Of a stretch of 17,204 nt of DNA, positions 6,272 to 14,299 are shown one piece after another. Position numbers and translations under genes: made by a program. Every line of letters starts with the position of its first letter. The stretch's first letter is position 1. This DNA is from Gammaproteobacteria bacterium (lineage in GTDB: Bacteria; Pseudomonadota; Gammaproteobacteria; Xanthomonadales; Xanthomonadaceae): assembly GCA_030431185.1 (NCBI GenBank), contig JAUIJO010000036.1:1-17204 (forward strand), written 5' to 3'. The notes under the pieces are model-generated. The model saw only the letters and a list, made by a program, of their open reading frames with translations, was not told the DNA's origin and made no database searches.

Positions 6272-7354
6272 TCAATCGGCCGGATCGGGGGGCAGGACGA
6301 TCGCCGGGCATCCGCCGGTATCGGCGACGTCCTGCAACCAGTCGCCGAAGGGCGTGGCCAGCCAGTCGAAACGCATTCCCGACGTCATGTGGGTCTCGAG
6401 GGGAAGCGTCACCTGCTGCGCATGGGCGGCGGCATCCGCGATGCGTTGCGTGCTGTCGGCGGGCACGAGCCGGTCCCGGCCGCCCTGCACCAGCAGCATG
6501 CACGTCGACGTCGTGGCCGCAGCCTGGCTGACGTCGACGGACGCGAGGTCGACATCCAGTTTGCGGCCGGCTTCGGCAATCGCGTCCGGAAGGTCGTCCA
6601 TGCCATGGCGGCGGCGGAGGAACCAGGGCAAGGCATCGCCAGCGAGCATTTCCCCCGCGAAGCGCTCTATCGCGGTGGCGGCGTTGTCGAACGGCGCGAT
6701 CGCGATGAGCGCCGCGGGCTGCCCGGTGCCTGCTTCACCCGCCTGGGCAGCCATGAAGATCGCGGTGGCAGCGCCGTAGGACAATCCGAAGAGGTAGACG
6801 GGGCCCTCGACGAGGCCCTTGTCCCGCCAGCTGGGCAACAGCTGCAGGATGTCGCGTGCTTCGCGCGGCCCGAAGCCGGGGGGCGCTTCGTCCGAACGCC
6901 CATGGTGGCGCAGGTCCGGCAGGATGCCGCGATATCCCTGGCGGGCGAGGGCGGTTGCCCAGGGAAGCATCATCCGCCCGTCGCTGCCCCACCCGTGCAA
7001 ATAAACGATCGTGCCCCGCGTGGAGGGCGGCGGCCCATCCGGTACCGTGGACAGGTTCCAGCGAAGCGAATAGCCCTCGGCGTCCCTCCGGTAGCGGGCA
7101 TCGACGTCGAACGCACCCGCCGGCACGGTGAGGTAGTGGATGCGCACGCCTTCCGCCGTCCATGCCTCACCTTCGTCGATGCCCATGGATGCCAGGGTGG
7201 TATGTCCCGACGCAGGTATCGACAGCGAGACCAGCGGCGAGGGCGTGGCGATCCTGTCGGCCAGGGACATGCATCCACTTGTCGACAGGGCCAGTGCGCA
7301 GGCAGCGCCGGAGGCAACTCCCCTCCAGCACGGGGCGCGAAAACCGGGCCTCAC
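6272..7354 (-). CDS. putative alpha/beta-hydrolase lipoprotein
   Basis: An alpha/beta hydrolase of 360 residues. Fold hallmarks are visible: IVYLHGWGSDG (oxyanion region, about 116-126), the nucleophile elbow GLSYG with S192, a late acid candidate D294 (in QGGRDRLVP) and a catalytic histidine candidate H322 (in ETHMTSG). Reading from GTG at 7354 gives an arginine-containing N-region, a small-residue core (VASGAACALALSTSGC) and a possible lipid-accepting C28; threonine at -3 makes the lipobox non-standard. A start at the ATG for M29 would remove the signal, so GTG is preferred. GTG overlaps the TGA of the upstream permease as GTGA, indicating translational coupling with the export operon. Substrate unknown: an esterase, lipase or thioesterase is possible. 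A role in processing the exporter's cargo is inference. Confidence 0.82.
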   Translation of the reverse strand: MRPGFRAPCWRGVASGAACALALSTSGCMSLADRIATPSPLVSLSIPASGHTTLASMGIDEGEAWTAEGVRIHYLTVPAGAFDVDARYRRDAEGYSLRWNLSTVPDGPPPSTRGTIVYLHGWGSDGRMMLPWATALARQGYRGILPDLRHHGRSDEAPPGFGPREARDILQLLPSWRDKGLVEGPVYLFGLSYGAATAIFMAAQAGEAGTGQPAALIAIAPFDNAATAIERFAGEMLAGDALPWFLRRRHGMDDLPDAIAEAGRKLDVDLASVDVSQAAATTSTCMLLVQGGRDRLVPADSTQRIADAAAHAQQVTLPLETHMTSGMRFDWLATPFGDWLQDVADTGGCPAIVLPPDPAD

Positions 7355-8667
7355 GCCGAGCGCAAGGCCTCGGTGACCGGCAGGCGTGCGGCACGCAGCG
7401 AGGGGAACAGGCCGCCGACCAGGCCGATGCCGAGCGCCCATTTCAGTCCGTTCCAGAGCAGCTCGGGCGAGACATTGAACTTGAACATCACCTGGCTGAA
7501 ATTGCCGCTCAGCGTCGACACGCTGTAGTTGTTGAACACCAGCCAGGCGACCAGGCCGCCGAGCAGGCCGCCCAGCAGCGCGAGCAGCATGGTCTCCAGC
7601 ATCACCGCGACGACCACGGGCACGCCGCGGAAGCCGATCGCTCGCATGGTCGCGATCTCGCGCGCCCGCCCGGCGACCGCGGCATACATCGTGTTCAGCG
7701 CACCGAACACGGCGCCGATGGCCATGATCGTGCCGATGACCTTGCCGAGGATGTCGATCAGCTTGGTCAGGCCCTCGGACTGCTTGCTGTAGTAGTCCTG
7801 GGTGCTGAGCACGTCCAGCTTCAGGCGCGGGTCGGCGGCCAGCGCCGCCTTGAAGGCCGTCAGCGCCTTGGCGTCCTGCAGGCGCACCGTCACCGACTGG
7901 TAGGAGGTGCGCTGGTAGGTCGAGGACAGGGTCTGGGCGTCGGCCCACAGCTCCGAATCGTGCGAATCGCCCGAGGCGAAGCGGCCGACCACGGTCCAGT
8001 CCTGGTTGGCCAGCTCGATGGTCTTGCCGACCTCCAGGCCGACGTACTGCGACGCCGCGCCCTGGCCCACCACCAGTTCGCGCTTGCCCGGCTCGAAGCG
8101 CCGGCCTTCGACGATCTTCAATTGCGGTCGGATCGCCCAGCCGGCGTCGCCGACGCCGCGCAACTGCGCGTTGGCATCGGTGCCATCGGCCCGGGTCACC
8201 ATGTTGACCACCTGCGAGAGCTCCGGCGAAACCAGCGGACGGCCGTCCTTGTCCAGGGCGATCCCGGCCAGGCTGGAGATCAGCGGCACCTGTTCGCGGG
8301 CGATGGTCGAGTTGGTCTCGGCCTGCGAACCGCCGCGCAGGATGATCGCGGTGTCCTCGCGGCCGGTCTGGTTGAGGGTTTTCTGGAAGCCCGCGCCCAT
8401 CGCCAGCATCGCCACCAGCACGCCGACCACGCCGGCGATGCCGACCACGATCACCGAGGAGGCGCCCCAGCGATCCGGGAGGCTCGCGATGCCGATGCGC
8501 GTGGCCGCCAGGGCCAGGCGGCCGGTGCGGGTGAAGGCCAGCCACAAGCCGGTCAGTACCGCCAGTGCGAGCACGCCCTGCCAGGGCAACATCGTCCAGG
8601 CCACCAGGCCGACCAGCAGCGCGATGATCACGCCGAGGTTTCCCAGCCATTTCTTCAAGCGGTTCAT
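7351..8667 (-). CDS. ABC transporter permease, FtsX/MacB family (second permease)
   Basis: Inner-membrane permease of the MacB/FtsX superfamily, 438 residues. Membrane segments by eye: about 12-28 and 31-46 (two extra N-terminal helices), 70-92, then a periplasmic MacB-like domain (about 95-300), then 308-332, 350-378 and 402-424. FtsX hallmarks are the cytoplasmic REIATMRAIGFRG loop (336-348) and the SLRAARLPVTEALRSA end. The start at 8667 is chosen over an in-frame ATG at 8691 because a strong GGAGG (8676-8680 on the complement) lies eight bases before it. It is the fourth gene of the adaptor-ATPase-permease-permease-hydrolase operon and its stop overlaps the hydrolase start. It presumably pairs with the other permease as a heterodimer. 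Substrate not known. Confidence 0.93.
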   Translation of the reverse strand: MNRLKKWLGNLGVIIALLVGLVAWTMLPWQGVLALAVLTGLWLAFTRTGRLALAATRIGIASLPDRWGASSVIVVGIAGVVGVLVAMLAMGAGFQKTLNQTGREDTAIILRGGSQAETNSTIAREQVPLISSLAGIALDKDGRPLVSPELSQVVNMVTRADGTDANAQLRGVGDAGWAIRPQLKIVEGRRFEPGKRELVVGQGAASQYVGLEVGKTIELANQDWTVVGRFASGDSHDSELWADAQTLSSTYQRTSYQSVTVRLQDAKALTAFKAALAADPRLKLDVLSTQDYYSKQSEGLTKLIDILGKVIGTIMAIGAVFGALNTMYAAVAGRAREIATMRAIGFRGVPVVVAVMLETMLLALLGGLLGGLVAWLVFNNYSVSTLSGNFSQVMFKFNVSPELLWNGLKWALGIGLVGGLFPSLRAARLPVTEALRSA

Positions 8668-8752
8668 GCGTGGATCCTCCAGGCGGGGCATGTTGCGCGA
8701 GCGGCCACGTGGGCGTCGCGACGTGTTGCGTCGAGCGGATGCGCGGCCATGT

Positions 8753-9910
8753 TCAGCGCCCCGCCAGTGCGTCGACGATGTTCAGGCGCATCGCACGCAG
8801 GGCCGGCAGCAGGCCGACGAGGACGCCGAAGCCGGCCATCAGGCCCAGCCCCACGGCCCAGGTCGCGGCCGGCACGGTCTGCAGCAGGATCATGCCGCCA
8901 CTCATCGCGCTGAGCGCCGGGATCATCGCCGCCGCGATCAAAAGGCCCAGGGTGCCGCCCAGCACCAGCAGCAGGATCGACTCGGCCAGCACCAGCAGCA
9001 GCACGCTGCGGTCGGTGAAGCCGATGGTCTTGAGCACGGCCAGTTCGGGGATGCGTTCCCGCACGGCCTGCGCCATCGTGTTGCCCGTGAGCAGGAGAAG
9101 GGTGAAGAACACCGCGCCCATGATCGCGCTGACGATCAGGCCGATGTCGGCGAACTGCTTCACGAAGGCCTGGTTGAAGGCCTGCTCGGTCTGGGTCTTG
9201 GTCTCGTGGTCGGAATTCTCGCTGAGCTTGTCGATCGCCTGGGCCACCTGGTCGGCCTTGGTGGGGTCGTCCAGCTGGACCATCCACCAGCCGGCCCGGT
9301 CCTTGACGTAGTCATTGGCCTCGTTGAAATAGTCCCAGCGGAAGTACAGGGCGCTTTCCTCGCCCTTGCGCTTGGAGTCCTTGAGCCGGTAGGTGCCGAC
9401 CAGCTTGAAGTCCCAGTTGTTGCTGCCCTGCGTCGGGAAGATCGTCGCCTGCAGCGGGATCGTGTCGCCGATCTTCCAGCCGTACTTCTCCGCCAGCGCC
9501 GCGCCGACCACCGCGCCATTGCGCGTGGTCTCGAAGGCCTTGAGCTGCGCCGGGCTGATCTCGTACTCGGGATAGATGTCGAAGAAACCCGGGCCGACCG
9601 ACATGTTGGGGAAGAAGTTGCGCTGGTCCTGGTAGATCCCGCCGAACCAGGCCGAGTGCACGACCTTCTTGACGCCGGGAACGGCCTGGATCTGCGGCTC
9701 CAGGCGCATCGGCAGCATCTGCGTGATCGACAGGCGCGAGGCCACCACGAGGCGGTCGTAGCCGGCGACGTTGCTGCCCGCGTTGAAGGCGGCCCGGACC
9801 GAGTCGAGCATGCCGAACAGCATGAACGCCACGATCACCGACAGCAGCGTGAGCACGGTGCGGGTCTTGCTGCGGAACAGCGCGGCCCAGATCAGGTGCA
9901 GGTATTTCAT
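8753..9910 (-). CDS. ABC transporter permease, FtsX/MacB family (first permease)
   Basis: Inner-membrane permease of 385 residues with the classical MacB/FtsX layout: one membrane helix near the N-terminus (about 19-38), a large periplasmic domain (about 40-250), and three C-terminal helices (about 256-276, 302-330, 348-370). The conserved cytoplasmic loop is RERIPELAVLKTIGF (284-298), and the end ALRAMRLNIVDALAGR is typical. ATG 9910 is chosen over an in-frame upstream start at 9961 because AAGGA lies eight bases before it and the protein then begins with the usual short amphipathic segment MKYLHLIWAALFRSKTRT. It differs clearly from the next permease, so the complex should be a heterodimer driven by the single ATPase encoded just upstream. 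Mechanotransmission to a periplasmic adaptor is known for MacB and is inferred here. Confidence 0.94.
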   Translation of the reverse strand: MKYLHLIWAALFRSKTRTVLTLLSVIVAFMLFGMLDSVRAAFNAGSNVAGYDRLVVASRLSITQMLPMRLEPQIQAVPGVKKVVHSAWFGGIYQDQRNFFPNMSVGPGFFDIYPEYEISPAQLKAFETTRNGAVVGAALAEKYGWKIGDTIPLQATIFPTQGSNNWDFKLVGTYRLKDSKRKGEESALYFRWDYFNEANDYVKDRAGWWMVQLDDPTKADQVAQAIDKLSENSDHETKTQTEQAFNQAFVKQFADIGLIVSAIMGAVFFTLLLLTGNTMAQAVRERIPELAVLKTIGFTDRSVLLLVLAESILLLVLGGTLGLLIAAAMIPALSAMSGGMILLQTVPAATWAVGLGLMAGFGVLVGLLPALRAMRLNIVDALAGR

Positions 9911-9991
9911 GTTCCGGTTCCTTTTCCGGTCGTCGCCATGCGCACGGGGGCGCGGCGTCAACGCATCGGGGGGTGGTGCGGAGCCGCGCCG

Positions 9992-10684
<693 letters not shown>

Positions 10685-10773
10685 GGCGCTTGCCTCGTTG
10701 CCTCGATGCACCGGGTCGACGTCCCCGCTGCGTGGTCGGTTCGAACCGGGCACGTCGTCCCGGCCTGCTGCCG

Positions 10774-10799
10774 CGCCGCGCGATGTCCCCCGCGGCGCC
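10774..10799. other. hairpin between adaptor and ATPase genes
   Basis: An 8-base-pair GC-only stem (10774-10781 with 10792-10799) and a 10-base loop lie in the 139-base gap between the adaptor stop and the ATPase start. There is no T-run. It could tune the ratio of adaptor to transporter mRNA by pausing or 3'-end protection. In sequence this GC-rich, chance formation is not excluded. Confidence 0.35.
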
Positions 10800-10823
10800 T
10801 GTACTGCATGGACGAACGGAGGG

Positions 10824-12074
10824 TCAGGAATTCGACCCGTCGTCCCCACTGGCTTCGACGCTGTCGCCATCGGCGAGCGTCGCCGGCGGCGCCAGCACCA
10901 CCACGTCGCCGCCCGACAGGCCGTCGGTGATCTCCAGGTCCTCGCCCAGCGTGCGGCCGACGCGCACCTTGCGCGCGGCCACCTTGCCGTCGACGACGAC
11001 GAAGGCGACCTGGGCGTCATCGCGGTCGACGACCGCGCTGCCCGGCACCAGCACGCCCGGCGGGGGTGCGTCGGCGTCTTCCGGCGCCGCCTTCTCCAGG
11101 AAGCTCACCCGCACGCCCATGTCCGGCACGATGCGCGGGTCCTTCTCCTTGAACGCGATCCGGACCTTGACGGTGGCCTTGCCGCGGTCGGCCGCCGGGA
11201 TGATGGCGATGACCTCGGCCGGGATCTTCCAGTCGGGGTAGGCGTTGAGCGTGGCCTCGACCGGCATCTTCGGCTTCACCCGGCCGATGAAGGCCTCGCC
11301 GACGTCGACTTCGACCTCGAGCGAGTCCATGTCCACGATGGTGCCGATGCCGGTGCGGGTGAAGCCGCCGCCCGCCGACAACGGCGAGATGATCTCGCCC
11401 GGTTGCGCCGCCTTGGCGATCACCACGCCCGCGAACGGTGCTCGCACGATCGTGTTGTCCACGCCGATCTCGGCGATGTCGAGCTGGTCCGCGGCGACGG
11501 CGGCGGTGCGTTGCGCGGTCACCAGCTGCGCACGCAGGGCATCGCGCTGCGCGATCGCCTGGTCGTACTGGGATTTCGACACCAGCTGCTGCGTGGCCAG
11601 GGTCGAGAGCCGAGTGGCGTTGGACTCGGCTTCCTTGAGCTGCGCCTGGATGCTGCTGGCCTGGCTGTGCGCCGCGGCGAGCTGCGCCTGCGCGAGCGAT
11701 TGCTGGGCATTGGCGTCCACCGGATCGAGCGTCGCCATGACGTCGCCGGCTTCGACCGCCTGGCCTTCCTCGATCAGGACTTCGCGCACGCGCCCGGTGA
11801 TCTTCGCCGAGACCGTCGCGATGCGCCGGGCGACGACGTAGCCGGTCGCATCCAGCACCGAGGCGCTGCCGCCGCCCGCGCCGCCGATCGCCACCGCGGT
11901 AGCGGTCCGCACTTCGGTCGCGCTACCGCGTCCGAACAGCGCCCAGCCCGCGACGGCCAGTACGAGCACCGCGGCAACGGCGGCCAGGGTGATCCACAGG
12001 CCCCGGCGCGACGGCGGCGGCGAGGCATTGCGGTCGATACGGAGTTCTTTCAGCAGGTCGGCGGAACTGTTCAT
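10824..12074 (-). CDS. periplasmic adaptor subunit (HlyD/MacA-like membrane fusion protein)
   Basis: Membrane-anchored periplasmic adaptor of 416 residues that would link the inner-membrane ABC exporter to an outer-membrane channel. Cytoplasmic N-terminus (1-26), one membrane helix (about 27-48), split lipoyl domain (halves about 76-117 and 207-226, with the typical ATVSAKITGRVREVLIEEG and IVRAPFAGVV elements), an alanine- and glutamine-rich coiled-coil hairpin (about 120-204), a beta-barrel domain (about 245-330) and a membrane-proximal domain to the end. The ATG at 12074 is preferred over an in-frame TTG three bases upstream; the ribosome site is weak. No TolC-like gene is in the window, so the channel must come from elsewhere. 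It is the first gene of the five-gene operon, whose upstream region carries a TGACAGCTGTCA palindrome. Confidence 0.94.
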   Translation of the reverse strand: MNSSADLLKELRIDRNASPPPSRRGLWITLAAVAAVLVLAVAGWALFGRGSATEVRTATAVAIGGAGGGSASVLDATGYVVARRIATVSAKITGRVREVLIEEGQAVEAGDVMATLDPVDANAQQSLAQAQLAAAHSQASSIQAQLKEAESNATRLSTLATQQLVSKSQYDQAIAQRDALRAQLVTAQRTAAVAADQLDIAEIGVDNTIVRAPFAGVVIAKAAQPGEIISPLSAGGGFTRTGIGTIVDMDSLEVEVDVGEAFIGRVKPKMPVEATLNAYPDWKIPAEVIAIIPAADRGKATVKVRIAFKEKDPRIVPDMGVRVSFLEKAAPEDADAPPPGVLVPGSAVVDRDDAQVAFVVVDGKVAARKVRVGRTLGEDLEITDGLSGGDVVVLAPPATLADGDSVEASGDDGSNS

Positions 12075-12183
12075 CAAGTGTCCAGACGGGAGGGATGGGC
12101 GGATGTGACCCGCGAGCGATCGGCGGCGTCACCGGTCCGTCGTACCGGGGCGAAGCATGGGCCGGCGGAAGCGGGGCGCCAAG

Positions 12184-12195
12184 TGACAGCTGTCA
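12184..12195. promoter_or_regulatory. palindromic operator candidate, copy 1 (upstream of the adaptor operon)
   Basis: TGACAGCTGTCA, a perfect 12-base palindrome, centred about 115 bases before the adaptor start codon. The same 12 bases recur at 13289-13300. On the minus strand it ends one base before TTGGCG (12177-12182 on the complement), a possible -35 with only a poor -10 (CATGCT) 17 bases on, as expected for an activator-dependent promoter. A second palindrome, CATGCGCATG (12194-12203), abuts it. The binding protein is inferred, not known. Confidence 0.6.
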
Positions 12196-12239
12196 TGCGC
12201 ATGCCGTGTCGAACTCCAGGGTAGCGCGCTGGGCGGGCG

Positions 12240-13199
12240 TCACCGGCCCGGGCCCCATTCCCGCCCCGGGGTTTCGTTGCGGAAGGCCTCTATGCTGCCA
12301 CGGTCCTGCAGGGTCACGAAGATCGTGCGCCCATCCGGGCCGCCGAAGGCCACGTTGGTGGGTTTGCGCCCCTTCAACGGGACCTCGCGCAGCAGGCGGC
12401 CCGCCGGCGAGACCATCGCCACCGTGCCGGCGTCGTAGCGGGCGATGTAGAGGTTGCCGTCGACGTCGCAGCGCATGCCGTCCAGGCCATGGTCGGGGAA
12501 ATCGATCAGCAGGCGCTTGTTGGCCACGCTGCCATCGGCCTGGATGTCGTAGACCCAGACTTTGCGCTGCACGCTCTCGTTGACGTACAGGTGGCGCCCG
12601 TCGGGGCTGACCTCGATGCCGTTGGTGGTGCCCATGCCGCGTTCGAGCAGGCGCTCGCTGCCATCCGGCATCACCTGCCAGAGCTGGCCACTGCCATTGG
12701 CCCAGTCGGGATCGCTGGCGTAGAACATGCCGCCGGGGGCGCGGGCGATGTCGTTGGGCTGGTGCGCGCCCGGCATCGACGCGAAGGGCTGCACGCGCGG
12801 GCCATCGGGGACCACGCGCAGCACCTGGTGGCCGGCGTAGTCGGCGACGTACATGACGCCGGCGTCGTCGAAGCGGATGCCATTGCCGATGCTGCCCTCG
12901 GGCAGGTCGACGTACAGCGAAGCCTGGCCACGTCCGTCGTCGTCCACCACCACCCGGCCGATGGTCCCGTCCCGCGCGAAGCCGACCGCGTAGAGCGTGC
13001 CGTCCGGCCCGACCGCGGGACCCTCGATGCCGGCAGTGAACACGCCATCGTCCACCACGTCCCAAGCGACGTAGGGTGGGTGCATCGGCAACGGATCGGC
13101 GGCGGGGGCGTGGGCGCAGGCCGAGACGACCAGGCCGCTGGCCAGGGCGAGCGAGGCGGAAAGCATGGGGCGCTCGCGCGGGGCCTTTCGGAAGTCCAT
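12240..13199 (-). CDS. SMP-30/gluconolactonase-like lipoprotein
   Basis: Six-bladed beta-propeller of the SMP-30/gluconolactonase/LRE-like family, 319 residues, predicted to be a lipoprotein. The N-terminus has a strongly basic region (MDFRKAPRERP), a hydrophobic core and a standard lipobox VSAC with C28; residue +2 is alanine, so outer-membrane sorting is likely. Metal-site residues of the family can be matched: E59 (in GIEGP), N149 (in QPNDIA), N193 (in TTNGIEVSPDG) and D240 (in GLDGMRCDVDGNLYIA), so lactonase-type hydrolysis is plausible. The ATG at 13199 is chosen over 13166 because AGGA lies six bases before it and it gives the basic signal-peptide start. It is transcribed away from the ABC/two-component operon and on the same strand as the adaptor operon 165 bases downstream. 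Substrate unknown. Confidence 0.9.
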   Translation of the reverse strand: MDFRKAPRERPMLSASLALASGLVVSACAHAPAADPLPMHPPYVAWDVVDDGVFTAGIEGPAVGPDGTLYAVGFARDGTIGRVVVDDDGRGQASLYVDLPEGSIGNGIRFDDAGVMYVADYAGHQVLRVVPDGPRVQPFASMPGAHQPNDIARAPGGMFYASDPDWANGSGQLWQVMPDGSERLLERGMGTTNGIEVSPDGRHLYVNESVQRKVWVYDIQADGSVANKRLLIDFPDHGLDGMRCDVDGNLYIARYDAGTVAMVSPAGRLLREVPLKGRKPTNVAFGGPDGRTIFVTLQDRGSIEAFRNETPGREWGPGR

Positions 13200-13227
13200 G
13201 TCGCATCCTGTCGCGATTCGTGCCTCG

Positions 13228-13256
13228 ATTGTGATGCCTCCGGCTGCCGGGGCCAA
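13228..13256 (-). promoter_or_regulatory. sigma-70-like promoter of the SMP-30 lipoprotein gene
   Basis: On the minus strand, TTGGCC (13251-13256) is separated by exactly 17 bases from CACAAT (13228-13233). Transcription would begin near 13221, leaving a leader of about 22 bases with AGGA before the ATG. The palindrome at 13289-13300 lies upstream, centred near -73. Confidence 0.45.
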
Positions 13257-13288
13257 GTCGCACCGGGCCGCCCGTGCGCGCGGGGACC

Positions 13289-13300
13289 TGACAGCTGTCA
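13289..13300. promoter_or_regulatory. palindromic operator candidate, copy 2 (divergent SMP-30 / ABC-two-component region)
   Basis: TGACAGCTGTCA, identical to 12184-12195, roughly in the middle of the 182-base divergent intergenic region. Toward the ABC operon the only -10-like element is TATCGT (13348-13353), without a good -35, which would put the palindrome near -65, a common activator position. It is the likely binding site of the NarL/DesR-type regulator encoded in that operon; this is inference from location and recurrence. Confidence 0.62.
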
Positions 13301-13381
13301 CCCGCCTTGCATGGCAGTCGCCACTGCAGCGCCCGGGCGGGCCTGCCTATCGTGGCTGCACCCTCATTGGAAGGCTTCCAC

Positions 13382-14299
13382 ATGACTGCTCCCGCTTCCT
13401 CCGCCGCGCGACTCTCGGCCGTGGCCAAGTGCTACGGCCCGCTGCGCGCGCTCGACGGCATCGACCTGGACCTGCGTCGCGGTCGCCTGACGGCGCTGCT
13501 GGGCCCCAATGGCGCCGGCAAGACCACCGCGATCGACCTGTTGCTCGGCCTGCAGGCGCCGACGGCCGGGGACGTGCGCGTGTTCGGCCAGTCACCGCAC
13601 TCACTCGCGGTCCGGCAGCGGGTGGGCGTGATGCTGCAGAGCGCCGGGATCCAGGAGGTGCTGCAGGTCGGCGAACTGTTGCAGCTGACCCGCAGCTACT
13701 ATCCCGACCCGCGCAGCGTCGCCGATTGCGTGGCCATGGCCGGGCTCGACGGCCTGATGCAACGACGCTACGGCGAGCTGTCGGGGGGCCAGCAGCGGCG
13801 GGTGCAGTTCGCCCTGGCGATCTGCGGACGCCCGGAGCTGCTGTTCCTGGACGAACCCACCACTGGCCTCGACATCGAGGCGCGGCAATTGATGTGGAAA
13901 GCGATCCGCGACCTCGTCGGGACGGGTTGCGCGGTACTGCTGACCACCCATTACCTCGAAGAAGCCGAAGCCCTGGCCGACCACGTCGCAGTGATCGACC
14001 GCGGTCGCGTCATCGCCGAAGGCAGCGTGCAGGACATCCGCGCGCGGGTGTCCCAGCGTCGCGTCCGCTGCCTGTCCGCGCTGCCGCTCGAGCGCGTCCG
14101 CCAATGGCCCGGCGTCCACCACGCCGAACGCAGCGAGGCCCGCCTGGAACTCGTCTGCGAACACGCCGAGCCGGTGGTGCGGCGGCTGCTCGACGAGGAC
14201 GCCGCGCTGTCGGAACTGGAGGTGCATCGTGCCGGCCTGGCCGATGCCTTCCTCGCCATCACCGCGGAAGAGTCCCGCGCACTGGAGGAGGCGGCATGA
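13382..14299 (+). CDS. ABC-2 type transporter ATP-binding protein
   Basis: Nucleotide-binding subunit of an ABC-2 type exporter, 305 residues. Walker A GPNGAGKT (41-48), Q-loop Q86 (in VGVMLQSAG), signature LSGGQQRR (133-140), Walker B LLFLDEPTTGLD with D157 and E158, and H-loop H190 (in TTHYLEEAE) are all intact. A C-terminal extension from about 225 on resembles the accessory domain of drug and lantibiotic exporter ATPases. ATG 13382 is supported by GGAAGG seven bases upstream; the frame is open further upstream but without similarity. It is the first gene of a four-gene operon with a permease, a histidine kinase and a response regulator, the arrangement of self-regulated detoxification ABC systems such as B. 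subtilis LnrJK-LnrLMN. Confidence 0.95.
   Translation: MTAPASSAARLSAVAKCYGPLRALDGIDLDLRRGRLTALLGPNGAGKTTAIDLLLGLQAPTAGDVRVFGQSPHSLAVRQRVGVMLQSAGIQEVLQVGELLQLTRSYYPDPRSVADCVAMAGLDGLMQRRYGELSGGQQRRVQFALAICGRPELLFLDEPTTGLDIEARQLMWKAIRDLVGTGCAVLLTTHYLEEAEALADHVAVIDRGRVIAEGSVQDIRARVSQRRVRCLSALPLERVRQWPGVHHAERSEARLELVCEHAEPVVRRLLDEDAALSELEVHRAGLADAFLAITAEESRALEEAA

Noticed and set aside
6272..8650. A 792-residue reading that would fuse an upstream segment to the hydrolase
   Set aside because: Only the part from the GTG at 7354 resembles a protein; upstream it is an out-of-frame reading of the second permease, so there is neither a fusion nor a frameshift.
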